From positions 3,286,001-3,350,000 of the forward strand of contig NZ_CAXUQL020000001.1 of NCBI RefSeq assembly GCF_964253035.1: a DNA stretch of 64,000 nucleotides, given 5' to 3'. The notes under the pieces were generated by a model. It ran no database searches. It was not told where the DNA came from and saw only the letters and a list, made by a program, of their open reading frames with translations. The DNA is from Pseudorhodoferax sp032153935. GTDB lineage: Bacteria > Pseudomonadota > Gammaproteobacteria > Burkholderiales > Burkholderiaceae_C. A program made the position numbers and the translations under genes. Below, piece after piece: positions 16,894 through 23,854 of this stretch; positions within the stretch are counted from its first letter, which is position 1, and each line of letters opens with the position of its first letter.

Positions 16894-17982
16894 ATGGCAG
16901 AGATTACACGGGCGCCGGTGGCGCGGGTAGGGGTCGATCTGTCCAAGCGGGTCTACCAGGTTCACGCGGTCGATGCGATTGGGCGCGTGGTCGTAGCCCG
17001 CGCGTTGCCGCCGGACCGCTTCTTCTCTTGGTGCGCGGAGTTGCCGGCCGGTTGCATCGTGGCGATGGAGACCTGCGGTGGCGCACACCATGTGGCCCGC
17101 CGGTTGCGCGTGCTGGGCCTGGATGCGCGGCTGATCGCAGGCCACTTCGTCACGCCCTACCGCATGGCTGGCAAGAGCGGCAAGAACGACGCCAATGATG
17201 CCGCTGCCATCTGCGAGGCCGCAGCTCGCCCGCACATGCGCTTCGTGCCGGTCAAGACGGCCGAGCAGCAAGGCCAGCTTGCCGTGCACCGGCTGCGCGA
17301 AGGTTTCAAGGAAGAGCGCACAGCGTTGATCAACCGCATCCGCGGCCTGTTGACCGAGTTCGGGCTGGTCTTCGCGCAAGGTCCGGACGCGCTGCGCCTG
17401 GTGCTGGCCAGCGTGATCGAGGACGCCAGCAACGAGTTGCCCGGCGTGGCACGGTTGGCGCTGCAACGCGCGCATCTGCACTGGATCGACGTCGACCTGC
17501 AGATTGCCTGGTGCGACGAGCGCATTGCCGCCCACGTGCGCGCCGATGCGCGGGCGGCCAAGGCAGCCACTCTGCTGGGCATCGGTCCGACCACGGCGTC
17601 GGCGCTGGTTGCCAGCGTGGGCAACTTTGGCCAGTTTGCCAACGCGCGGCAGTTCGGCGCCTGGCTCGGCTTGGTGCCCAGCCAGAACTCCACCGGCGGC
17701 AAAGCCAGGCTCGGGGGCATCACCAAACGCGGCGACGACTACTTGCGCACGCTGCTGATCCAGGGCGCCAAGTCGGCCGTGATGAGCGCGGCCAAACGCA
17801 GCGACCGCATCAGCCAGTGGCTGGTGCAACTGAAAGAGCGCGTGGGCTGGCAAAAGGCCGTGGTGGCGCTGGCCAACAAGAACGCGCGCATTCTGTGGGC
17901 GGTGCTCACGCGCGACGGTGCATTCGACCCCGACCATGTGCCCCAAATACCGGCGGCGCGGCAGAAGCCGCAACTGGCATGA
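16894..17982 (+). CDS. IS110-family transposase, copy A
   Basis: 362 residues, intact. The N-terminal DEDD (RuvC-like) domain shows GVDLSKRVYQVHAVDA with the first Asp, METCGGAHH with the Glu, and GKNDANDAAAICEA with the Asp pair. The C-terminal Tnp_20 domain carries the serine region (LGIGPTTASALVASVG, GAWLGLVPSQNSTGGKARLG). These enzymes insert DNA with the help of an element-encoded RNA. The start is the ATG after AGGAAAGGGG. Confidence 0.95.
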   Translation: MAEITRAPVARVGVDLSKRVYQVHAVDAIGRVVVARALPPDRFFSWCAELPAGCIVAMETCGGAHHVARRLRVLGLDARLIAGHFVTPYRMAGKSGKNDANDAAAICEAAARPHMRFVPVKTAEQQGQLAVHRLREGFKEERTALINRIRGLLTEFGLVFAQGPDALRLVLASVIEDASNELPGVARLALQRAHLHWIDVDLQIAWCDERIAAHVRADARAAKAATLLGIGPTTASALVASVGNFGQFANARQFGAWLGLVPSQNSTGGKARLGGITKRGDDYLRTLLIQGAKSAVMSAAKRSDRISQWLVQLKERVGWQKAVVALANKNARILWAVLTRDGAFDPDHVPQIPAARQKPQLA

Positions 17983-18279
17983 ACTGATTCTCTGAGTTGG
18001 ACGTGCGATAGCAGATAACCACCACAGGTCAGACCGGCAGCAGGTGAGCTCGATAACTCGTCCGTGCTTCAAGCACGACGAATGAATGGAGTCCTGCTGA
18101 GCGGTTCGTATCTGGGGCCTCGGACCAACTGGCCGACAAAAGCCCGCCTGTAGATGTGCAGTCTGTCCTTTTGCGGTGGCTTCTGAGTTCATCGTGCGTC
18201 CGCGATCAATGAATGCGAATACCGTTTATCAGGAAGAAAACCTATGAGCCGCTGTTGACGAAAGGGGAAGTCCCTGTAG
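17983..18279 (+). ncRNA. Candidate bridge/seek RNA region of IS copy A
   Basis: About 300 bp without an ORF between the transposase stop and the right end. In IS1111-type elements the guide RNA is known to be encoded in the right-end non-coding region. A perfect hairpin (CGTGCTT, one base, AAGCACG) at 18063-18077 supports a structured RNA. Its exact ends and guide loops cannot be defined by eye. Confidence 0.4.
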
Positions 18280-18376
18280 TCCGAGTTAACCGGAGCAGTG
18301 GGGTATGGCGGCGTTTGGGCCACAATGAAATGAAGGCCCAAACAACGGCATGCCTCACTGCTTTCGGTTGAACGAA
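18274..18376. repeat. attC-like imperfect palindrome between the two IS copies
   Basis: The 89 bp between the IS copies plus a few flanking bases form a long imperfect inverted repeat. The outer arms contain AGCAGTG/CACTGCT and CCG/CGG; the inner arms are a perfect GTTTGGGCC/GGCCCAAAC around a 13-nt loop. Read on the - strand it begins with GTTCAAC, a match to the integron core RYYYAAC, and ends near GTTAACT, an imperfect GTTRRRY. Length and symmetry fit an integron attC site. Confidence 0.5.
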
Positions 18377-18465
18377 TACGAAGGGACTTCCCCAATCCCA
18401 GCACGGTGTCCAGGCACCAAGATTGACTCGCGGAAGTTCAATCTGAAACAGGAAAGGGGAAGTCC

Positions 18466-19554
18466 ATGGCAGAGATTACACGGGCGCCGGTGGCGCGGGT
18501 AGGGGTCGATCTGTCCAAGCGGGTCTACCAGGTTCACGCGGTCGATGCGATTGGGCGCGTGGTCGTAGCCCGCGCGTTGCCGCCGGACCGCTTCTTCTCT
18601 TGGTGCGCGGAGTTGCCGGCCGGTTGCATCGTGGCGATGGAGACCTGCGGTGGCGCACACCATGTGGCCCGCCGGTTGCGCGTGCTGGGCCTGGATGCGC
18701 GGCTGATCGCAGGCCACTTCGTCACGCCCTACCGCATGGCTGGCAAGAGCGGCAAGAACGACGCCAATGATGCCGCTGCCATCTGCGAGGCCGCAGCTCG
18801 CCCGCACATGCGCTTCGTGCCGGTCAAGACGGCCGAGCAGCAAGGCCAGCTTGCCGTGCACCGGCTGCGCGAAGGTTTCAAGGAAGAGCGCACAGCGTTG
18901 ATCAACCGCATCCGCGGCCTGTTGACCGAGTTCGGGCTGGTCTTCGCGCAAGGTCCGGACGCGCTGCGCCTGGTGCTGGCCAGCGTGATCGAGGACGCCA
19001 GCAACGAGTTGCCCGGCGTGGCACGGTTGGCGCTGCAACGCGCGCATCTGCACTGGATCGACGTCGACCTGCAGATTGCCTGGTGCGACGAGCGCATTGC
19101 CGCCCACGTGCGCGCCGATGCGCGGGCGGCCAAGGCAGCCACTCTGCTGGGCATCGGTCCGACCACGGCGTCGGCGCTGGTTGCCAGCGTGGGCAACTTT
19201 GGCCAGTTTGCCAACGCGCGGCAGTTCGGCGCCTGGCTCGGCTTGGTGCCCAGCCAGAACTCCACCGGCGGCAAAGCCAGGCTCGGGGGCATCACCAAAC
19301 GCGGCGACGACTACTTGCGCACGCTGCTGATCCAGGGCGCCAAGTCGGCCGTGATGAGCGCGGCCAAACGCAGCGACCGCATCAGCCAGTGGCTGGTGCA
19401 ACTGAAAGAGCGCGTGGGCTGGCAAAAGGCCGTGGTGGCGCTGGCCAACAAGAACGCGCGCATTCTGTGGGCGGTGCTCACGCGCGACGGTGCATTCGAC
19501 CCCGACCATGTGCCCCAAATACCGGCGGCGCGGCAGAAGCCGCAACTGGCATGA
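18466..19554 (+). CDS. IS110-family transposase, copy B
   Basis: Identical 362-residue product to copy A: same DEDD residues (GVDLSK, METCGG, KNDANDA) and the same C-terminal Tnp_20 domain. Sequence identity between copies implies recent transposition, recent duplication or ongoing gene conversion. Confidence 0.95.
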   Translation: MAEITRAPVARVGVDLSKRVYQVHAVDAIGRVVVARALPPDRFFSWCAELPAGCIVAMETCGGAHHVARRLRVLGLDARLIAGHFVTPYRMAGKSGKNDANDAAAICEAAARPHMRFVPVKTAEQQGQLAVHRLREGFKEERTALINRIRGLLTEFGLVFAQGPDALRLVLASVIEDASNELPGVARLALQRAHLHWIDVDLQIAWCDERIAAHVRADARAAKAATLLGIGPTTASALVASVGNFGQFANARQFGAWLGLVPSQNSTGGKARLGGITKRGDDYLRTLLIQGAKSAVMSAAKRSDRISQWLVQLKERVGWQKAVVALANKNARILWAVLTRDGAFDPDHVPQIPAARQKPQLA

Positions 19555-19851
19555 ACTGATTCTCTGAGTTGGACGTGCGATAGCAGATAACCACCACAGG
19601 TCAGACCGGCAGCAGGTGAGCTCGATAACTCGTCCGTGCTTCAAGCACGACGAATGAATGGAGTCCTGCTGAGCGGTTCGTATCTGGGGCCTCGGACCAA
19701 CTGGCCGACAAAAGCCCGCCTGTAGATGTGCAGTCTGTCCTTTTGCGGTGGCTTCTGAGTTCATCGTGCGTCCGCGATCAATGAATGCGAATACCGTTTA
19801 TCAGGAAGAAAACCTATGAGCCGCTGTTGACGAAAGGGGAAGTCCCTGTAG
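19555..19851 (+). ncRNA. Candidate bridge/seek RNA region of IS copy B
   Basis: Same right-end non-coding sequence as in copy A, including the 15-base perfect hairpin. In this copy the downstream target flank is an integron core site, so the guide's target loop can be compared with attC sequence. Confidence 0.4.
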
Positions 19852-19855
19852 AATG

Positions 19856-19862
19856 GTTAGGC
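19856..19862 (-). other. Integron core site (GCCTAAC on the - strand)
   Basis: RYYYAAC match 14 bp past the stop codon of the cassette gene that follows, which is where an attC site begins. The rest of the attC appears to be interrupted by IS copy B. Confidence 0.5.
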
Positions 19863-19876
19863 CGCTCGGTCGCAAA

Positions 19877-20434
19877 TCATTCACTTTCCGAAACCGGCGG
19901 AAGAAACTCTCTCCACTTTGTCCATGTGTTCTCGTCAACTTGCGAGATAGACACCATATCGGCATATATAACAAACGTGTAGAAGGCTGCAAGTATTGCG
20001 TAGAAATATCGACTGCCGCTCCCTCCTAGACTTGCCCATAAGTGGAATCTTGAAATAAGGGAAACAATGGCCAATGCGCCGATCACAATAAACCACCAGT
20101 CATCCAAGTATGTCAGCGGTATAGCAAAGATTGCCGCAAATAAAGTTCTAGCGAGCACCAAAAATACTTTGTCGCCCAGCCATTCCGAAAATGTATCTGT
20201 TTTCATCGCACCAAAGAGTACGGGTGTGATTACGACAGATAGAGCAAAGACCAAACAAATATTGAAAATGGGCGATTCAGGGGCATGGATGAAAACAATG
20301 GGTAGGGTTCCAAGGAGAACAGATATGACCATTCCAAGAATCCCTGCTGGTTCCATGGGTGTGCGGGGATCAACGAGCGCGACTCGTAACAGGAGAAATA
20401 GTGCAAGCGGCAGCGTCGCGAAAAAGAGATGCAT
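19877..20434 (-). CDS. Predicted membrane protein of unknown function, cassette-borne
   Basis: 185 residues with five or six hydrophobic segments (starting MHLFFATLPLALFLLLRVAL); no motif I recognise. Visibly AT-richer than the surrounding genes, which indicates foreign origin. It is bracketed on its own strand by GTTAGGC 11 bp before the ATG and GCCTAAC 14 bp after the stop, the layout of an integron gene cassette with its short leader. No obvious ribosome binding site. The flanking IS elements have separated it from its neighbours. Confidence 0.7.
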   Translation of the reverse strand: MHLFFATLPLALFLLLRVALVDPRTPMEPAGILGMVISVLLGTLPIVFIHAPESPIFNICLVFALSVVITPVLFGAMKTDTFSEWLGDKVFLVLARTLFAAIFAIPLTYLDDWWFIVIGALAIVSLISRFHLWASLGGSGSRYFYAILAAFYTFVIYADMVSISQVDENTWTKWREFLPPVSESE

Positions 20435-20444
20435 GCTAAAGACG

Positions 20445-20451
20445 GCCTAAC
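20445..20451 (-). other. Integron core site (GTTAGGC on the - strand)
   Basis: GTTRRRY match directly upstream of the cassette gene start and directly abutting the left end of the third IS. This is the expected right end of an upstream attC, with the IS inserted at the core. Confidence 0.5.
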
Positions 20452-20560
20452 GAATGAAAGGGACTTCCCCGTCCCGAACTAGCCGCATTGCGGCGAATGG
20501 CAACGCAGTGCCACGATGGGAAGTGCGATCTCTCATCAACTCATTCGGAAGGGGAAGTCC

Positions 20561-21578
20561 ATGGCTATTCTGACCGTCGGTATTGATCTCGCCAAGAACG
20601 TATTCGCGGTGCATGGCATCAACGAGGCGGGCAAGCCAAAGCTTGTTCGCCCGGCCGTGGCGCGCGAGAAGCTGCACGGGTTGATCGCCGCACTGCCGCC
20701 GTGCGTGATCGGCGTGGAGGCGTGCTCGGGCGCGCACCATTGGGCACGGCTGTTTTCCGCCAGCGGCCACACCGTGCGCCTGATCGCGCCGAAGTTCGTC
20801 ACGCCCTATCGCATGAGCGGGCGACGCGGCAAGAAACGATGCGGCCGATGCCGCTGCGATCTGCGAGGCGGTGCAGCGCCCACACATGCGCTTTGTGCCG
20901 GTCAAGAACCTGGCGCAGCAGTCCCAGTTGATGCTGCACCGTGCGCGCCAGGGATTCGTGGAGCAGCGCACGGCCACCCTCAACCGCATCCGCGGCCTGC
21001 TGTCGGAGTTCGGCATCGTGCTGCCGCTCAAGGCGGCCACCGTGCGCCGGCGTGCCTGCGAGTGCCTGGAGGACCTGCCCGGTTGGGCCAACACAGTGAT
21101 TGGCGATCTGCTCAGCGAAGTCAGCCACCTGGACGAGCGCGTCACGCAGTACGACCAGCACATTCGGCAGGAGGCACGCGCCGACACCCGCGCCAAACGA
21201 CTCATGCAGCTCGGTGGTGTGGGAGAAACGACCGCCACCTGTCTGCTGGCCATGATCGGCAACGGCCACGAGTTCGACTGCGGACGCCAGTTCGACGCCT
21301 GGCTTGGCCTGGTGCCTGGACAGTACAGCTCGGGCGGCAAGGCGCGGCTCGGACGCATCACCAAGGCCGGTGATCCCTACCTGCGCAGCTTGCTGGTGAT
21401 GGGTGCCAGGGCCGTATTGGCGGCAGCGAAGAACAAGACCGATTCGATCAGCCGCTGGGCGCTGGCGGTGCAAGAGCGCCGCGGCTACTGGAAAGCCGTG
21501 GTGGCCATCGCGGCCAAGAACGCGCGCATGGCCTGGGCGGTGCTCAGGCGAGGAGAAGACTTCGCGTTGCCGGCATGA
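20561..21578 (+). pseudogene. IS110-family transposase, frameshifted
   Basis: The first 93 codons read MAILTVGIDLAKNVFAVHGI through VTPYRMSGRRGK with the DEDD Asp and Glu in place. The frame then breaks at AAGAAACG (20831-20838). Removing one A from the AAA run restores GKNDAADAAAICEAVQRPHM and an open frame to 21578, with an intact C-terminal Tnp_20 domain. One inserted base therefore kills the gene. Programmed frameshifting is not known for this family. Confidence 0.85.
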
Positions 21579-21920
21579 GCACGCCGACACCAAGCGCCAA
21601 CCACAGAGAGTTTTGAAACCGACCGCCGCGTGACGGCAAGCGTTGATGTCGACAGGTTTGGACCTGCGCGGGAAGTGACCGATCAATTCGATGGCAGCAT
21701 CTGCGTCGCCGACTAACGAATGGGTCTCCCGCGTGCGTCCTTCATCAGGGTCCGCAGCCATTGAACGGCTGCATCGATGACCGGTTGTAGTCTGGCCAGT
21801 CCGCACCTTGTTGACCTCAGTGTTTCTGCTGCGTCCGGCAGTCAGTGATCAGGAGAAAACCTATATCCCGCTGCGCGGGCCGAGACGATTTTTGCTTGAC
21901 GAATGGGGATGCCCTTGTAG
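21579..21920 (+). ncRNA. Right-end non-coding region of IS copy C (candidate guide RNA)
   Basis: 342 bp without a convincing ORF between transposase and right end, the same position as the candidate guide RNA in copies A and B. With the transposase broken, it could act only with a transposase supplied in trans. Confidence 0.25.
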
Positions 21921-22121
21921 AAGAATTGAGCATCTTCCAACGGCAGTCCAAGAATTGCGGTCGGAAGCCAGTCGTCATTCAGAGCACCCCCATACGCCTC
22001 GAATACGAAGAGTAGATGGGTCAGCACCTGGCCCAGGCGCAGCGCGTCGCCATGCTCTTTGACGTCGAAATTCAGCGGGCGGCGAAGCTGTCCATTGCAA
22101 TACGAAGGGGCTTGCAGATGG
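21921..22121 (-). pseudogene. Unidentified coding fragment cut by IS copy C
   Basis: An open frame on the - strand reads APSYCNGQLRRPLNFDV through LGQVLTHLLFVFEAYGGAL and LPTAILGLPLEDAQFF, and runs straight into the IS end. It looks protein-like and is GC-rich, unlike the neighbouring cassettes, but has no clear start codon and I do not recognise it. Possibly the 5' part of a cassette gene interrupted by the insertion. Confidence 0.3.
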
Positions 22122-22122
22122 G

Positions 22123-22521
22123 TTAGACCAACCGGCCCTGTTGTACATAGATTTCATGCCAAAGAGATATTTTTTCAGAATCATTAAATCTGACCAAGAG
22201 CATGGCGAAGAAATTTTCAGCGGCGTGGTCAGATTTGCAGATCTGGACTTGCATTGAGAAAACTACGGATTCCTCGTCGGCCACAGTATGTGTAACTTGA
22301 TACCGAATGGAGTCCATAGTGCTTTTCATTCCATCCAGGAACTCCTTGTATGTTCTACGGGTCGCCTCGTACCTTCGGCCGTTCGGCTCCACAATAAATT
22401 GATCTGCAAAGCACTCTCCAACGAGCGCCTCTGTGAGAACTGAATCTCTATTGAGATATGTCTGATTCCATTCCAGCACAGCGTGCGCGAGTTGGATGTT
22501 TCGTTCTTTTTTCGTCTGCAT
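22123..22521 (-). CDS. NTF2/SnoaL-like protein, cassette-borne
   Basis: 132 residues from the ATG of MQTKKERNIQLAHAVLEWNQ. The alternating helix/strand pattern and size, with a pocket-type WHEIYVQ end, suggest an NTF2/SnoaL-like fold; function unknown. AT-rich compared with the chromosome. Its stop codon TAA lies inside GTCTAAC (22122-22128), a perfect RYYYAAC core, and GTTGGGC (GTTRRRY) lies 18 bp before the start. These are textbook integron cassette boundaries. Confidence 0.7.
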   Translation of the reverse strand: MQTKKERNIQLAHAVLEWNQTYLNRDSVLTEALVGECFADQFIVEPNGRRYEATRRTYKEFLDGMKSTMDSIRYQVTHTVADEESVVFSMQVQICKSDHAAENFFAMLLVRFNDSEKISLWHEIYVQQGRLV

Positions 22522-22539
22522 AATTAAGCTGCTAAAGTG

Positions 22540-22583
22540 GCCCAACTTTAATGTATCTGGATCGTTAAGAATTTCCGCCCAAC
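22540..22583 (-). other. Two GTTGGGC core sites upstream of the SnoaL-like cassette
   Basis: GTTGGGC occurs at 22540-22546 and again at 22577-22583 (- strand), 37 bp apart. The second marks the boundary where AT-rich cassette DNA gives way to GC-rich T6SS DNA. One may be a relic of the primary attachment site or of an earlier cassette. Confidence 0.4.
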
Positions 22584-22744
22584 ATTTGAGCATGCGCCCC
22601 TACCGCGCGGCAACCGCTTCCGAGCGCGGTGCGCGCGCCGAACAGCGCCGCGTTGGCGGCCTGGTGAACGGGGCACCGTTCGTGGTGCTCCTGGACCAGC
22701 GGCAGCCGTTCGACTGGCGCTCTACCTGCAGTGGCCTCACCTGG

Positions 22745-22933
22745 TCACTGCATTTCGAGCCAAACCCACGGGACGTGCGGCAGTGGCGTGTGTTCCACGA
22801 CGGGGCCTGTGGATGTGCGCCGGCCTGGCGCGCGCGTGGCGGGAGAGTGCACCTGCGCTGGCACGGCGCCATTGGCGCCGCCCAGAAGCCCTCCCATGAC
22901 CTGGAGGCGGGACTTCTTCCCTTGTTCTGCCAT
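22745..22933 (-). CDS. Hypothetical 62-residue protein after the PP2C gene
   Basis: Starts MAEQGKKSRLQVMGGLLGGA and ends PHVPWVWLEMQ. The ATG lies 8 bp after the phosphatase stop, behind a GAGGTG ribosome binding site, so it is placed like a real operon member. No recognised domain. It may be the remaining 5' end of a longer T6SS gene cut when the accessory island arrived. The 150 bp between it and the cassette array show nothing convincing. Confidence 0.4.
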   Translation of the reverse strand: MAEQGKKSRLQVMGGLLGGANGAVPAQVHSPATRAPGRRTSTGPVVEHTPLPHVPWVWLEMQ

Positions 22934-22941
22934 CCAACACC

Positions 22942-23697
22942 TCAGGCGGCTGCCGCCTCGACGATCCATACCGCGATGGCGCTGTAGTTGTCCTGGTCGC
23001 GCCGGCCCTGTGCCACGATGGCATCGCGCATGGCCGCCAGCCAGGCCTGCGGCGAGTCGGCGTCCACCAGGCTGGCGACGATGCCGGCATCGCCCACGCT
23101 GGCCCACCAGCCGTCACTGCACAGCAGGAACACGTCGCCGCTGGCCAGCGGCTGCTCGGCCGTGGTGTGCGGCTGCAGCTCGCCGTCGATGCCCAAGGCG
23201 GCCGCCAGGTGGTGCTTGTGCGGGTGGTGCCGGGCCTGCTCTGGCGTCAGCACGCCCGCGTCGATGAGGCCTTGCACCAGCGTGTCGTCGCGCGTCACCT
23301 GGTCGATGCTGTCCCCGCGCAGCCGGTACAGCCGGGAATCGCCCACATGGCTCCACAGCGCGACGCCGCGGCGCGGGTCCAGGCACAGCGCCACCACGGT
23401 GGTGTGCATGGGCGCTTGCGTGCGCCGGCCCCCGCGCACCTCGGCATGGGCGGCCAGCACCGCATCGTTCAGCAGTTCGGGCCGCCAGGGCAGCGTGGCG
23501 TCGCCCAGGCCGGCCTGCAGGCTGCCGACGGCGCGGCGCGCGGCTTCTGCGCCATCGGCATGCCCGCCCGCGCCATCGGCCAGCACGGCAAACCAGGCCG
23601 GGCCGTTGTCGCGCATGAGCACCACGTCCTCGTTGATGGCGCGTGTTCCCTGTTCGCTGCAGGCCGCCACCTGCAGGCGCAAGGCCGGTGCCGTCAT
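22942..23697 (-). CDS. pppA: PP2C-type Ser/Thr phosphatase of the T6SS switch (PppA)
   Basis: 251 residues, the size of a stand-alone PPM/PP2C catalytic domain. Metal-binding motifs are present: RAINEDVV at the start, VLADGAGGHADG, LWSHVGDSRLYRLR, FLLCSDGWW and RDQDNYSAI at the end. It should remove the phosphate placed by PpkA on the FHA protein and so turn secretion off. The FHA gene is immediately upstream and the kinase is in the same locus. The start codon lies directly after repeat A copy 2, which supplies a GAAAGG-like binding site. Confidence 0.9.
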   Translation of the reverse strand: MTAPALRLQVAACSEQGTRAINEDVVLMRDNGPAWFAVLADGAGGHADGAEAARRAVGSLQAGLGDATLPWRPELLNDAVLAAHAEVRGGRRTQAPMHTTVVALCLDPRRGVALWSHVGDSRLYRLRGDSIDQVTRDDTLVQGLIDAGVLTPEQARHHPHKHHLAAALGIDGELQPHTTAEQPLASGDVFLLCSDGWWASVGDAGIVASLVDADSPQAWLAAMRDAIVAQGRRDQDNYSAIAVWIVEAAAA

Positions 23698-23771
23698 GGG
23701 TGCACCTTTCGGCCTGCGGCCTGTCCCGCCGGGCGGGAGCGAGCTTGCTTGGGGCGGCCCGGCGCGGCAGA
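23698..23771 (-). repeat. Intergenic repeat A, copy 2 (leader of pppA)
   Basis: Inverse-orientation copy of the element at 15178-15250. It has the same CGGGCCGCCCCAAGCAAGC and GGGACAGGCCGCAGGCCGAA blocks and ends right before the ATG, as in copy 1. Confidence 0.75.
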
Positions 23772-23815
23772 CGTGGCCCCCACGCTCCCCGCTACGCGAG
23801 GTTCGCTGCCCCCCG

Positions 23816-23854
23816 AGGGGGCGCGAGCTTGCTTGGGGCGGCCCGGCGCGGCGC
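23816..23854 (-). repeat. Intergenic repeat A, partial copy 3
   Basis: Only the GCCGGGCCGCCCCAAGCAAG half of the element, beginning at the stop codon of the FHA gene. With copy 2 it fills the FHA-pppA gap as a tandem pair. Confidence 0.65.

Larger units (their letters stand above)
16797..18279 (+). mobile_element. IS110-family (IS1111-type) insertion sequence, copy A
   Basis: 1483 bp, identical to copy B at 18369-19851 by direct comparison of both ends and the transposase product (offset 1572). Near the left end is GGGACTTCCCC and near the right end its complement GGGGAAGTCCC, the subterminal inverted repeats typical of IS1111-type elements. No target duplication is seen, as expected for this family. 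The few bases shared at the left end (AAC) may belong to the target rather than the element. Confidence 0.85.
18369..19851 (+). mobile_element. IS110-family (IS1111-type) insertion sequence, copy B
   Basis: Second 1483-bp copy, same orientation as copy A. Its left flank reads GGTTGAAC and its right flank, four bases on, GTTAGGC: both resemble integron core sites. The tandem arrangement with copy A makes a 1.57-kb direct repeat prone to recombination or assembly error. Confidence 0.85.
20452..21920 (+). mobile_element. IS110-family (IS1111-type) insertion sequence, copy C, divergent and degenerate
   Basis: Related to but clearly different from copies A and B. Left end has GGGACTTCCCC as in A/B; the right end reads GGGGATGCCC followed by TTGTAG, an imperfect version of the same terminal repeat. 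Ends were set by alignment to A/B and may be off by a few bases. The left flank is the core GCCTAAC. Confidence 0.75.

Noticed and set aside
16654..18192. Long - strand ORFs of 469-512 codons over both IS copies
   Set aside because: Mirror frames of the transposase genes; the + strand product has all IS110 catalytic motifs.
20831..20838. Programmed frameshift in the third transposase
   Set aside because: IS110-family transposases are made from a single frame, the shift needed is +1 with no known slippery signal, and copies A and B have no such break.
22593..22987. + strand ORF beginning MRPYRAATASERGARAEQRR
   Set aside because: Overlaps the pppA 3' end in antisense and has no ribosome binding site or recognisable domain.
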